Source of the DNA: Streptomyces sp. LBL
Lineage (GTDB): Bacteria; Actinomycetota; Actinomycetes; Streptomycetales; Streptomycetaceae
Length of the DNA stretch: 64,000 bases
Assembly (NCBI RefSeq): GCF_029893585.1
Contig: NZ_JARXYX010000010.1
Span: forward strand, 62,001-126,000
Direction of reading: 5' to 3'
The translations under genes were made by a program, and so were the position numbers. The notes under the pieces are model-generated. The model was not told where the DNA came from. It ran no database searches and was given only the letters and a program-made list of their open reading frames with translations. Positions 54,408 through 63,998 of the stretch are shown here, piece after piece (position 1 is the first letter of the stretch; each line of letters starts with the position of its first letter).

Positions 54408-55694
54408 ATGTCCGTCGTGCGTGATCTGCACGTCCTGCTCCGCTTCCGGAACTTCCGACGTCTGCTCGCCGTGCGCCTGCTCTCCCAGGGTGCCGACGGG
54501 GTTTACCAGATCGCACTCGCCGCCCACGTCGTCTTCTCACCGGAGAAACAGACCTCGGCCACCGCGATCGCCTCCGCCATGGCGGTCCTGCTCCTCCCGT
54601 ACTCCCTGGTGGGCCCTTTCGCCGGCGTCCTGCTGGACCGCTGGCGCCGCCGCCAGGTATTCCTGTACGGCAACCTGCTGCGCGCCCTCATGGCATCGGC
54701 CACGGCCGTCCTCATGGTCAGCGAAGTCCCCGACTGGCTGTTCTACGTCTCCGCGTTGTTCGTCACCGCCGTCAACCGCTTCGTCCTGTCCGGCCTCTCC
54801 GCCGCACTGCCTCGAGTCGTCGACGCCGACCGCCTGGTGATCGCCAACTCCCTCTCCCCGACCGCCGGGACCCTCACGGCGACCGCGGGCGGTGGCCTCG
54901 CCTTCGTTGTACGACTGGTGGTAGCGGACTCCGACGCGGCCGTGGTGCTGCTGGGAGCCGGACTGTACCTGTGCGGAGCGCTCGCATCCCTGCGCATCGC
55001 ACCGGAACTTCTGGGACCGGACCGCGAGTTGGTACACCCTCGCCTGTCGACCGCGCTCGTCGGCACCGCCCGCGATCTGAAGGCCGCTGTACGGCATCTG
55101 GCCGCACCCTCACGCCGGGAAGCCGCATGGGCGCTCGGCGCGATGTCGTTGATGCGGTTCTGCTACGGCGCCCTGCTCGTCATGGTGCTGATGCTCTGCC
55201 GGTACGCCTTGGCCCCCGGCCCTGATGACGGACTTGCCCTGCTGGCACTGGCGTTGGGCATCTCCGGCGCCGGGTTTTTCGCGGCGGCCGTCGTGACGCC
55301 CTGGGCGGCGCGCCGACTCGGACCCGGTGGCTGGATCGTCGTGTGCGCTGTGGCCGCCGCGGTCCTGGAGCCCGCCCTCGGCCTCTCTTTCGCCACCGTC
55401 CCCATGCTCGTCGCGGCATTCGCCCTCGGTCTGATCACCCAGGGCGCGAAGATCGCCACGGACACGATCGTGCAGTCCTCGATCGACGACGGCTTCCGTG
55501 GTCGGATCTTCTCCGTCTACGACGTGCTCTTCAACGTCGCCTTCGTGGTTGCCGCCGCCGTCGCCGCCCTGATGCTGCCGCCGGACGGACGATCGTCACC
55601 ACTGGTGATCAGTGTCGCTGTCCTCTACGGAGCAGTCGGGGTGATGTTTCACGTGAAACATCACCCCTCCCCACAGCTGAGCTCGCCGCTTTGA
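54408..55694 (+). CDS. MFS transporter with parS encoded in its C-terminus
   Basis: Major facilitator of 428 residues with about 11-12 hydrophobic segments. It starts MSVVRDLHVLLRFRNFRRLL and has VGPFAGVLLDRWRRRQVFLY (motif A region). Substrate unknown. ATG 54408 has GAGG upstream; the open frame begins slightly earlier at 54393. Near the stop, the residues MFHVKHH are encoded by a perfect parS site, so the C-terminal tail is partly set by the ParB site. Confidence 0.87.
   Translation: MSVVRDLHVLLRFRNFRRLLAVRLLSQGADGVYQIALAAHVVFSPEKQTSATAIASAMAVLLLPYSLVGPFAGVLLDRWRRRQVFLYGNLLRALMASATAVLMVSEVPDWLFYVSALFVTAVNRFVLSGLSAALPRVVDADRLVIANSLSPTAGTLTATAGGGLAFVVRLVVADSDAAVVLLGAGLYLCGALASLRIAPELLGPDRELVHPRLSTALVGTARDLKAAVRHLAAPSRREAAWALGAMSLMRFCYGALLVMVLMLCRYALAPGPDDGLALLALALGISGAGFFAAAVVTPWAARRLGPGGWIVVCAVAAAVLEPALGLSFATVPMLVAAFALGLITQGAKIATDTIVQSSIDDGFRGRIFSVYDVLFNVAFVVAAAVAALMLPPDGRSSPLVISVAVLYGAVGVMFHVKHHPSPQLSSPL
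55646..55659. promoter_or_regulatory. parS site (perfect), inside a coding region
   Basis: GTTTCACGTGAAAC, inside a longer palindrome (GGGGTGAT on the left, ATCACCCC on the right), in the last codons of the MFS gene. Confidence 0.92.
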
Positions 55695-55711
55695 GTAAGC
55701 CCTGGGATCAT

Positions 55712-55725
55712 GTTTCACGTGAAAC
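55712..55725. promoter_or_regulatory. parS site (perfect)
   Basis: GTTTCACGTGAAAC 66 bp from the previous site, between the convergent MFS and cca genes. Confidence 0.92.
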
Positions 55726-55744
55726 GTGCCCCCGTTTCACAGCC

Positions 55745-57211
55745 TCAGCTCTGCTCGGCCCACCACAACTTGAGTGCGGCCACCGCCTGGTCATACGCCA
55801 TGGGCCCGTTCTCCAGACGGAGCTCCAGCATGTGCTGGTACGCGCGGCCGATGGCGGGGCCAGGGCCGATGGCGAGGATCTCCATGATCTGATTGCCGTC
55901 AAGGTCCGGACGGATGGCGTCCAGTTCCTCCTGCTCCTGAAGCTGGGCGATCCGCCCCTCCAGGCCGTCGTAGGCCCGGGAGAGCGCGGTCGCCTTGCGC
56001 TTGTTCCGTGTCGTGCAGTCCGAGCGGGTCAACTTGTGGAGGCGGTCGAGCAGAGGACCTGCGTCACGGACGTAGCGACGGACCGCGGAGTCTGTCCACT
56101 CTCCGGTGCCGTACCCGTGGAAGCGCAGGTGGAGTTCGACCAGGCGCGAGACGTCCTTCACCAGTTCGTTGGAGTACTTCAGCGCCGTCATGCGCTTCTT
56201 GGTCATCTTCGCCCCGACCACTTCGTGGTGGTGGAAGGAGACCCTGCCGTCCTTCTCGAAGCGACGCGTGCGCGGCTTGCCGATGTCGTGCAGCAGTGCA
56301 GCCAGCCGGAGGGCCAGGTCGGGACCGTTCCCCTCCAGCGCGATCGCCTGCTCCAGAACGATCAGCGTGTGCTCGTAGACGTCCTTGTGCCGGTGGTGCT
56401 CGTCGCTCTCCAGACGCAACGCCGGCAGCTCGGGCAGCACGTACTCGGCGAGGCCGGTGTCCACCATCAGCGTCAGACCCTTGCGTGGGTGCGTGGAGAG
56501 GACCAGCTTGTTCAGCTCGTCCCGGATCCGCTCGGCAGAGACGATCTCGAGGCGCCCGGCCATCTCCTTCATCGCCATGACGACCTCGGGGGCGATCTCG
56601 AAGTCGAGCTGTGCGGCAAAGCGCGCGGCCCGCATCATCCGCAGTGGGTCGTCCGAGAAGGACTCCTCGGGCGTGCCCGGGGTCCGCAGCACACGCATGG
56701 CGAGATCATCGAGCCCGCCATGCGGATCAATGAACTTCTTCTCCGGCAGCGCGACGGCCATCGCGTTGACGGTGAAGTCGCGCCGGACGAGGTCCTCCTC
56801 GATGGAGTGGCCGTAGGACACCTCGGGCTTGCGGGAGGTCCGGTCGTACGCCTCCGAGCGGTAGGTGGTCACCTCGATCTGGAAGCGCCGATCAGCGGCT
56901 CCGACGCGGGCATCCTTCTGCACGCCGACGGTACCGAAAGCGATTCCGACCTCCCAGACGGCGTCCGCCCACGGTCGGACGATCTTCAGTACGTCCTCGG
57001 GGCGAGCGTCGGTCGTGAAGTCCAGGTCATTGCCGAGCCGGCCGAGCAACGCATCCCGCACAGAACCGCCGACCAGGGCGAGTGAGAACCCGGCCTCCTG
57101 GAAGCGGCGAGCGAGATCGTCGGCGACAGGGGCGACCCGCAGCAGTTCACTCACCGCGCGATGCTGCACCTGACTCAGTTCACTGGAGGTGTCTTCGTTG
57201 GCGTTCGGCAC
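55745..57211 (-). CDS. cca: CCA tRNA nucleotidyltransferase / poly(A) polymerase family
   Basis: Class II nucleotidyltransferase that builds or repairs the 3' CCA end of tRNAs. The head domain has LVGGSVRDALLGRLGNDLDF (DxD metal site) and RRDFTVNAMAV; next are the B/A motif SFSDDPLRMMRAARFAAQLD and an HD domain with LLHDIGKPRTRRF. It has 488 residues from GTG 57211; the open frame extends to 57277 and the true start is not certain because no strong ribosome site is seen. Confidence 0.92.
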   Translation of the reverse strand: MPNANEDTSSELSQVQHRAVSELLRVAPVADDLARRFQEAGFSLALVGGSVRDALLGRLGNDLDFTTDARPEDVLKIVRPWADAVWEVGIAFGTVGVQKDARVGAADRRFQIEVTTYRSEAYDRTSRKPEVSYGHSIEEDLVRRDFTVNAMAVALPEKKFIDPHGGLDDLAMRVLRTPGTPEESFSDDPLRMMRAARFAAQLDFEIAPEVVMAMKEMAGRLEIVSAERIRDELNKLVLSTHPRKGLTLMVDTGLAEYVLPELPALRLESDEHHRHKDVYEHTLIVLEQAIALEGNGPDLALRLAALLHDIGKPRTRRFEKDGRVSFHHHEVVGAKMTKKRMTALKYSNELVKDVSRLVELHLRFHGYGTGEWTDSAVRRYVRDAGPLLDRLHKLTRSDCTTRNKRKATALSRAYDGLEGRIAQLQEQEELDAIRPDLDGNQIMEILAIGPGPAIGRAYQHMLELRLENGPMAYDQAVAALKLWWAEQS

Positions 57212-57468
57212 AACAGAAAAGAGTACGTGGCCCGGACGACCGCGAGCGCCTCCATTGAACAGGCACAGACCCTCCACGCCCCTCCGTGCAAGGTCTGCCC
57301 GCGAAGGACACGGAAATGGTCCCCTTTATACGTGCACATTAGGGACAGCACGACGTTGTCCCCCGATCTTGTGGAGCAGTCCGCGGCACTTCCCCTCAGC
57401 GCGCATCGTTACCATGCGTGGACGCACATTCCGACGACCACTGACGACGACTAGGGACGGGCGAGCGC

Positions 57469-59835
57469 GTGGCCGAGGCGGCAGACTTCCAGGGGACCAG
57501 TGCCTCACCTGCCCGCCGCTGGCCGTGGCGCACCGGAGCCCTGCTCGCCGGGGTGCCCCTGTTGGCCGCCCTGGTCCAGCTGCCCGCCGCCGCGCCCGCT
57601 CTGGCCGCCGACTCGGGCACGGTGTCCGTGGCCCTGGACACCCTCACCCCCAGCGCACCCACGGACGGCGACACGCTGACCGTGTCGGGCACAGTGACCA
57701 ACACCGGCAAGCAGGCCGTCACGGACGCCCACGTGGGACTGCGGGTAGGACCGGAGCTGACCACGCGCTCCTCCATCGACAGCGCCACCAGGAACAGCAG
57801 CGACGTCCGGGGCGGCACCGGGTCGGAGATCGGCGGCAAGTACGTCGAAAAGTTCTCCAAGCTGACCCCGGGGGTTGCCGAGCCCTTCTCCATCTCCGTA
57901 CCGGTCGACGAACTGAACCTCGGCAACAGCGGCGTCTACCAGTTCGCCGCCTCGCTCTCCGGTGAGACATCCGCGCAGCCCTGGGAGCAGGTGCTCGGTA
58001 TGGAGCGGACGTTCCTGCCGTGGCAGTCCGACGAGGCCGACACCAAGACGAAGACGACGTATCTGTGGCCCCTGGTCTCCACCGTCCAGATGACGGCGGA
58101 GACAGGATCGAACGAGCAGCAGACGCCGGTCTTCCTCGACGACGCCCTGGCCAAGGAGCTCTCACCGGGCGGTCGCCTGGATCAGCTCCTGTCGCTGGGC
58201 AAGGACCTCGACGTCACCTGGGTGATCGACCCCGACCTGCTGGCCTCTGTCGACGCGATGACCCGCCCCTACCAGGTGAGGACGGGCGACACCACCAGAG
58301 CGGGCACCCTCGAGGAACAGGCGCTCGCCAAGCGGTGGCTCGCCGAGCTGCAGGGGGCGGTGGCCGACAAGGAGGTGGTCGCCCTGCCCTTCGCCGACCC
58401 CGACCTCGCCTCTCTCGCGCACAACGGCACCGGCGTCACCGGGTCGCTCAGCCACCTCAACGAGGCCACCGACGTCGCCGCCACCACAGTGCGGACGGTG
58501 CTCCACGTGACGCCGAGCACCGACTTCGCGTGGCCGGTGAACGGTGCCGTGGACCCCTCGATCATGAAGGTCGCCACCTCCGCCGGCGCCCACCGGGTGA
58601 TCGCGCGCAGCGACAGCCTGCAGGAGACAGGCAGTCTGACGTACACGCCCTCCTCGGCCCGTCCCATCGGCGGCGGCACCACTGCGGTCGTCGCGGACGC
58701 GCGGCTGTCGACGGCGTTCCAGGGCGACCTGACCAGGGCCTCGGCCTCGACGCTCGCAGTGCAGCAGTTCCTCGCCCAGAGCCTTGAGATCAACCTGCAG
58801 ACGGACAAACAGCGCAGTATCGTCGTCGCCCCGCAGCGTATGCCGTCGGGGTCCCAGGCCCAGGCGATGGCCGAGGCGCTGACCACCCTGCAGAGCGGGA
58901 AATGGTCCGAGTCCGAGAGTCTCGCGGCAGCGGCCGCCGCCAAGCCGGACCCGGCAGCCACCACGACGGTGCCGTCCACGTCCAAATTCCCCTCCTCGCT
59001 GCGCAAGCGGGAGCTGCCGCGGACGGCCTTCCAGCAAATCGCGACCACACAGGACAAGCTCGACAGCTTCAAGGTGGTCCTCAGCGACCAGTCCCGCGTG
59101 GTGACCCCCTTCGGGCGGGCCATGAACCGTGAGATGTCCACGTCCTGGCGCGGTCGGGCCATGGAGGCGATCGACTTCCGCAGCGACGTGGTGACGTATC
59201 TGGACGGGCTGACCGACCAGGTACAGCTGATCGACAAGTCCGAGACCAAGCTCTCCGGGCGCAGCGCCACGATCCCGGTGACCGTGCAGAACGACCTGGT
59301 GCAGGGCGTGGACCACTTGATGTTGCGGCTCACCTCACTGAGCCCGAAGCGCCTGGAGATCGGCGGCAGCCCCTACTCCGAGCAGCCGGTCAAGGTGTCC
59401 GGCGGCCACAGTCAGACCGTGAAGTTCACCACGACGGCGAAAGCCAACGGAAAGGCCACGGTGATCGCCCAGCTGTACACGCAGGACGGCCGGCCGTACG
59501 GCGAACCCGTCACCTTCGACGTGAAGGTCACCGAGATCACGGCCACCGTGATGCTGGTCATCGGCGGCGGCTTCCTCCTGCTCGTCCTCGCCGGTTTCCG
59601 GATGTACACCCAGCGCAAGCGCGCGGCCGCCCGCGAGGCCGATGGGGACGGCCCCAACGGGGCCGGCCAGGCCGCCGACGGGACGGAGAACCCCGATGGC
59701 ACCGACGACCGTCTCAAGGAGGAGTCCGGCACCCGGACCCGGGCAGACGACCCGCCGCAGCCGAGTGACCTGACACCGGACACCGCAGCGGAAAGCGCCG
59801 ACCCGTCCGGCACGGGTGAGAGAGTGGACCGTTGA
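57469..59835 (+). CDS. DUF6049-type surface membrane protein
   Basis: A 788-residue exported protein. It has an N-terminal signal peptide (about 1-47, ending APALAADSG), a large extracellular region with Ig-like and TIM-barrel-like stretches, one membrane segment near residues 693-715 and a Lys/Arg then acidic cytoplasmic tail. This matches the actinobacterial family annotated DUF6049, which is regularly found beside murJ. It starts at GTG 57469, after the ACGACTAGGGACGG stretch. It probably forms an operon with murJ and the pseudokinase, implying a role at the envelope. Confidence 0.85.
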   Translation: MAEAADFQGTSASPARRWPWRTGALLAGVPLLAALVQLPAAAPALAADSGTVSVALDTLTPSAPTDGDTLTVSGTVTNTGKQAVTDAHVGLRVGPELTTRSSIDSATRNSSDVRGGTGSEIGGKYVEKFSKLTPGVAEPFSISVPVDELNLGNSGVYQFAASLSGETSAQPWEQVLGMERTFLPWQSDEADTKTKTTYLWPLVSTVQMTAETGSNEQQTPVFLDDALAKELSPGGRLDQLLSLGKDLDVTWVIDPDLLASVDAMTRPYQVRTGDTTRAGTLEEQALAKRWLAELQGAVADKEVVALPFADPDLASLAHNGTGVTGSLSHLNEATDVAATTVRTVLHVTPSTDFAWPVNGAVDPSIMKVATSAGAHRVIARSDSLQETGSLTYTPSSARPIGGGTTAVVADARLSTAFQGDLTRASASTLAVQQFLAQSLEINLQTDKQRSIVVAPQRMPSGSQAQAMAEALTTLQSGKWSESESLAAAAAAKPDPAATTTVPSTSKFPSSLRKRELPRTAFQQIATTQDKLDSFKVVLSDQSRVVTPFGRAMNREMSTSWRGRAMEAIDFRSDVVTYLDGLTDQVQLIDKSETKLSGRSATIPVTVQNDLVQGVDHLMLRLTSLSPKRLEIGGSPYSEQPVKVSGGHSQTVKFTTTAKANGKATVIAQLYTQDGRPYGEPVTFDVKVTEITATVMLVIGGGFLLLVLAGFRMYTQRKRAAAREADGDGPNGAGQAADGTENPDGTDDRLKEESGTRTRADDPPQPSDLTPDTAAESADPSGTGERVDR

Positions 59836-59879
59836 GGATGTCGTGGCCGGTGGGCCCGGGACGATGAGGTGGGGTAACC

Positions 59880-62147
59880 ATGAACGCGCCGTACGACGGT
59901 GACCGCGGTCAGGGCGCGGGCAACTCGGGTCACCCCGAGGGCCCGCCGCCCGAGGACGGCCAGGTCCCGCCGCAGCACCCCGCCGACATGTACCTCCAGG
60001 ACGCCTACGACCAGGACCCCTACCGAGCGCAGGACCTCTACGCCCAGGACCCGGTCGCCGAGGCGCTCTACGACCGTGCCGCACACCCCCCGCCACCTCC
60101 GGGCACGTACCCACCGCAGCAGCCGCTGTACGCCCAACCTCCCCAGTCCCCCTACGCCCCCGACCCGCGCGTGTGGGCGCAGACCCCGGCGCCCGAGCCG
60201 GAGGGACCCACCCAGTACCTGCCGTACGGCGATGACCCCCGCACCACGCAGTTCGTGGGCGTCGACGACCTGGTGTCCCAGGCCGGCGAGCAGCGCCACG
60301 AGCCGGACGCCTTCGCGCACCTCTTCCGGGACCAGCAACAGGGCAGCGGTCATGCGCCGTCGGAGTCCTCGTCGGTGCCCGGCCCGGTCGCGGCCCTGGG
60401 CGGACAGGTACCGGCCCCGCAGTACCAGGCACCTGTGGCCCCTTCGGCCATGACCGACGCGACCATGAACCTCACCGCCACCCCCGCCGCGGCTCCGGCG
60501 GCGCCCGCGAAGAAGGGCGGGAAAGCCGCGGGCCTGCTGAAGTCGAGCGCCGTGATGGCGGCGGGCACGATGGTCTCCCGTCTCACCGGCTTCATCCGCT
60601 CCGCGCTGATCGTCTCGGCGCTGGGCGTCGGCCTGCTCGGCGACACCTTCCAGGTCGCCTACCAGCTGCCGACCATGATCTACATCCTGACGGTCGGTGG
60701 CGGTCTCAACTCCGTCTTCGTGCCGCAGCTCGTGCGCGCCATGAAGGAGGACGAGGACGGCGGCGAGGCGTTCGCCAACCGGCTGCTGACCCTGGTGATG
60801 GTGGCACTCGGCGCGCTGACCGTGCTCGCGGTCCTCGGTGCGCCGATCCTGATCCGCCTGCTGTCCGACCCGGTCGCCAGCGACCCGGCGGCCAACGAGG
60901 TGGCTATCACGTTCGTCCGCTACTTCCTGCCCTCGATCTTCTTCATGGGCATCCATGTGGTGATGGGGCAGATCCTCAACGCGCGCGGGAAGTTCGGCGC
61001 GATGATGTGGACGCCGGTCCTGAACAACATCGTCATCATCGTGACGCTCGGCATGTTCATGTGGGTGTACGGCACCGCGGCGGACTCCGGCATGAAGGTC
61101 ACGACCATCCCGCCGGAGGGTCAGCAGCTCCTCGGCATCGGCGTCCTGCTCGGCCTCGTCGTGCAGGCACTGGCGATGATCCCGTATCTGCGGGAGACCG
61201 GCTTCAGGATGCGTCTGCGCTTCGACTGGAAGGGCCACGGCCTCGGCAAGGCCATGACGCTCGCCAAGTGGACCGTCCTGTTCGTCCTCGCCAACCAGGC
61301 CGGCGCGATCGTGGTCACCCAGCTGTCCACCGCCTCGGGCAAAGCCTCACCGGTCGACGGCACCGGTTTCGCCGCCTACGCCAACGCCCAGCTGATCTGG
61401 GGCCTGCCGCAGGCCATCATCACTGTCTCCTTGATGGCCGCTCTGCTGCCGCGCATCTCGCGCTCGGCGGCCGAGGACGACACCGGCGCGGTCCGTGACG
61501 ACATCTCGCAGGGCCTGCGCACCACAGCTGTCGCGATCGTGCCGATCTCCTTCGGCTTCCTCGCACTCGGCATCCCGATGTGCACGCTGATCTTCGGCTC
61601 CTCGGGCATCAGCGAGGCCACGAACATGGGGTACATGCTGATGGCCTTCGGCGTCGGCCTGATCCCCTACTCCGTGCAGTACGTCGTCCTGCGCGCCTTC
61701 TACGCCTACGAGGACACCCGCACCCCCTTCTACAACACGGTGATCGTGGCCGCGGTCAACGCCAGTGCCTCCGCGCTCTGTTACCTCGTACTGCCGTCCC
61801 GCTGGGCGGTGGTGGGCATGTCCGCCTCGTACGGGCTCGCCTACGCGATCGGCGTCGGCGTCGCCTGGAACCGGCTGCGCAAGCGACTGGGCGGCGACCT
61901 GGACGGCATCCGCGTCCTGCGCACGTACGCCAGGCTCTGCATCGCTTCGGTGCCCGCGGCACTGCTCAGCGGCGCCGCCTGCTACGGCATCGCCCACTCG
62001 CTCGGCCAGGGCGTCGTCGGCTCGTTCGCCGCTTTGATCGCCGGTGGTGCGGTGCTGCTCGGGGTCTTCTTCGTCGCCGCCCGCCGCATGCGCATCGAGG
62101 AGCTGAACTCACTGGTCGGCATGGTGCGCGGACGGCTGGGGCGCTGA
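59880..62147 (+). CDS. murJ: MurJ/MviN lipid II flippase
   Basis: Flips lipid II across the membrane for peptidoglycan synthesis. A disordered cytoplasmic leader of about 215 residues, rich in Pro/Tyr/Asp, precedes the 14-helix core: KSSAVMAAGTMVSRLTGFIR (about 220), TFQVAYQLPTMIYILTVGGG, GQILNARGKFGAMMWTPVLN and ANAQLIWGLPQAIITVSLMA. It has 755 residues. ATG 59880 follows GAGGTGGGG. In mycobacteria the ortholog has a pseudokinase fused at its C-terminus; here that part is the separate next gene. Confidence 0.95.
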   Translation: MNAPYDGDRGQGAGNSGHPEGPPPEDGQVPPQHPADMYLQDAYDQDPYRAQDLYAQDPVAEALYDRAAHPPPPPGTYPPQQPLYAQPPQSPYAPDPRVWAQTPAPEPEGPTQYLPYGDDPRTTQFVGVDDLVSQAGEQRHEPDAFAHLFRDQQQGSGHAPSESSSVPGPVAALGGQVPAPQYQAPVAPSAMTDATMNLTATPAAAPAAPAKKGGKAAGLLKSSAVMAAGTMVSRLTGFIRSALIVSALGVGLLGDTFQVAYQLPTMIYILTVGGGLNSVFVPQLVRAMKEDEDGGEAFANRLLTLVMVALGALTVLAVLGAPILIRLLSDPVASDPAANEVAITFVRYFLPSIFFMGIHVVMGQILNARGKFGAMMWTPVLNNIVIIVTLGMFMWVYGTAADSGMKVTTIPPEGQQLLGIGVLLGLVVQALAMIPYLRETGFRMRLRFDWKGHGLGKAMTLAKWTVLFVLANQAGAIVVTQLSTASGKASPVDGTGFAAYANAQLIWGLPQAIITVSLMAALLPRISRSAAEDDTGAVRDDISQGLRTTAVAIVPISFGFLALGIPMCTLIFGSSGISEATNMGYMLMAFGVGLIPYSVQYVVLRAFYAYEDTRTPFYNTVIVAAVNASASALCYLVLPSRWAVVGMSASYGLAYAIGVGVAWNRLRKRLGGDLDGIRVLRTYARLCIASVPAALLSGAACYGIAHSLGQGVVGSFAALIAGGAVLLGVFFVAARRMRIEELNSLVGMVRGRLGR

Positions 62148-62276
62148 GGCAGGGGTACGCGCGGGTACGCGCACAACCATCATCCGCCACCGTGTGTCGT
62201 GCATAGTGGCGGACTGTGGGCACAATTGGTTTCGGCGTCGCACGGCGCGCAACGGATGGGGAGGCAGGGAACGACG

Positions 62277-63998
62277 GTGGCGGAACGGACCACGGCTGCC
62301 GTCGACGTGGCAGACAACAGCGGTGACGAACCGCTGACCGCCAAGGCGGACCAGTCCACGGCCGACGGGGTGGCCAAGAACCGGGAGCGGGACACGGAAG
62401 ACGTCGAGGCACAGGGGAGTGGCGGGACCGAGGGTCCCGGGAAGGCATCACCGCCGGAGCTGCACAGCGGCCACAAGCTCGCCAGACGCTACCGTCTCGA
62501 GGAGTGCGTCACTCGTCTGGACGGCTTCAGCAGTTGGCGTGCCGTGGACGAGAAACTGCGGCGTGCCGTCGGCGTCCATCTCCTGCCCGCGGACCACTCG
62601 CGGGCCCGTTCCGTCCTGGCGGCGGCGCGCTCCTCCGCGCTGCTCGGCGACCCTCGCTTCGTCCAAGTCCTCGACGCCGTCGAGGAGAACGACCTCGTCT
62701 ACGTCGTTCACGAGTGGCTGCCCGACGCCACCGAACTGACCACGCTGCTGGCTCCCGCTCCGCTGGAGGTGTACGACGCCTACCAGATGGTCAGCCAGAT
62801 CGCCGCGGCCATGGCCGCCGCCCACCGCGAGGGCCTGGCACACCTGCGCCTGAACCCGAACGCCGTCCTGCGCACCTCGTCCGGCCAGTGGCGCATCCGC
62901 GGGCTCGCCGTGAACGCCGCGTTGCGCGGCGTCGGCTCCGACACCCCGCAGCGCACCGACACGGAGGCGATCGGCGCCCTCCTGTACGCGTCCCTCACCC
63001 AGCGCTGGCCGTACGAGAGCGACGCCTACGGTCTTTCAGGTCTGCCCAAGGACGTCGGTCTCATCGCTCCCGACCAGGTGCGCGCGGGCGTCCACCGCGG
63101 TCTGTCCGAGCTCGCCATGCGAGCGCTCGCCAACGACGGCGCCACCGCATCCCGCCATGAGTCCCCGTGCACCACGCCCGAGGAACTGGTGAAGGCGATC
63201 GGTGAGATGCCCCGCATCCGCCCGCCGGAGCCTGCGTTCACCGCCCCACCGGACTACCAGCACACCACCTACCAGCAGGGCACCTACGGCCGCCCGCCGA
63301 CCCACCCCGGCGCCACACAGCCGGTCCCGGCCCCTCTGCCTCCGTTGCAGACCCGTACCGGCAAGGCGTTGAAGTGGGCCGTCTCGGCCCTCCTCATCGC
63401 CGCGCTGGGGCTGGGCAGTTGGCAGCTGGCGGAGGCGCTGATGGACCAGGGCAAGAAGGCCGGCGACAGTGGCAGCACCCAGACGACCGACGGCAACGAC
63501 AAGAACAACACCGCTCCCAAGCCGGTCAAGGTACTGAGCATCGAGGGCGCCAGCGAGTTCGTGGCGAAGGGAGACGCTCAGCACCCGGGCGACGTCGACA
63601 AAACATACGACGGCAACCGGTCCACGTACTGGAAGACGAGCACCTTCCTGCAAGGTCCGCCTCTCGAGCCCTACAAGCCGGGTGTGGGCATCGTCTACGA
63701 CCTGGGTTCGGCGCAGAAACTCTCCAGCGCCAGCATCGGGTTGCGCTACTCCGGCAATCACACAACGGCCAAGCTGTACGCTTCCGGCTCGCTGACGCCG
63801 GCCTCGCTGGACTCGATGGAAGAGATCGGTAGCGTCACCACGAACGGCACCACGGCCGCGGTGAAAGTCACCAAGTCGGTGAAGACGCAGTACGTGCTCG
63901 TATGGCTCACCGCTGTGCCCTACTCGGCAGCGGATCCGAGCGCGTACAGCAACGCCGGCTACACGCAGGCCATTACCGAAGTGAAGTTCAAGGGCTGA
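62277..63998 (+). CDS. Membrane pseudokinase (PknN-like) associated with MurJ
   Basis: A 573-residue protein. After a disordered leader it has a kinase-fold domain (about 65-310) that lacks the catalytic residues. VAIK is replaced by RRAVGVHLLP, HRD by HLRLNPNAVL, and DFG by IRGLAV. A proline-rich linker, one membrane helix (about 365-385) and an extracellular discoidin/F5-8C-like domain (about 415-573, VDKTYDGNRSTYWKTSTF) follow. GTG 62277 has AGGGA 6 nt upstream. Next to murJ it probably binds a phosphorylated FHA partner and regulates the flippase, as known for the mycobacterial MviN pseudokinase. Confidence 0.9.
   Translation: MAERTTAAVDVADNSGDEPLTAKADQSTADGVAKNRERDTEDVEAQGSGGTEGPGKASPPELHSGHKLARRYRLEECVTRLDGFSSWRAVDEKLRRAVGVHLLPADHSRARSVLAAARSSALLGDPRFVQVLDAVEENDLVYVVHEWLPDATELTTLLAPAPLEVYDAYQMVSQIAAAMAAAHREGLAHLRLNPNAVLRTSSGQWRIRGLAVNAALRGVGSDTPQRTDTEAIGALLYASLTQRWPYESDAYGLSGLPKDVGLIAPDQVRAGVHRGLSELAMRALANDGATASRHESPCTTPEELVKAIGEMPRIRPPEPAFTAPPDYQHTTYQQGTYGRPPTHPGATQPVPAPLPPLQTRTGKALKWAVSALLIAALGLGSWQLAEALMDQGKKAGDSGSTQTTDGNDKNNTAPKPVKVLSIEGASEFVAKGDAQHPGDVDKTYDGNRSTYWKTSTFLQGPPLEPYKPGVGIVYDLGSAQKLSSASIGLRYSGNHTTAKLYASGSLTPASLDSMEEIGSVTTNGTTAAVKVTKSVKTQYVLVWLTAVPYSAADPSAYSNAGYTQAITEVKFKG

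Noticed and set aside
53164..54540. 458-codon minus-strand frame opposite ino1
   Set aside because: Antisense shadow; ino1 is unmistakable.
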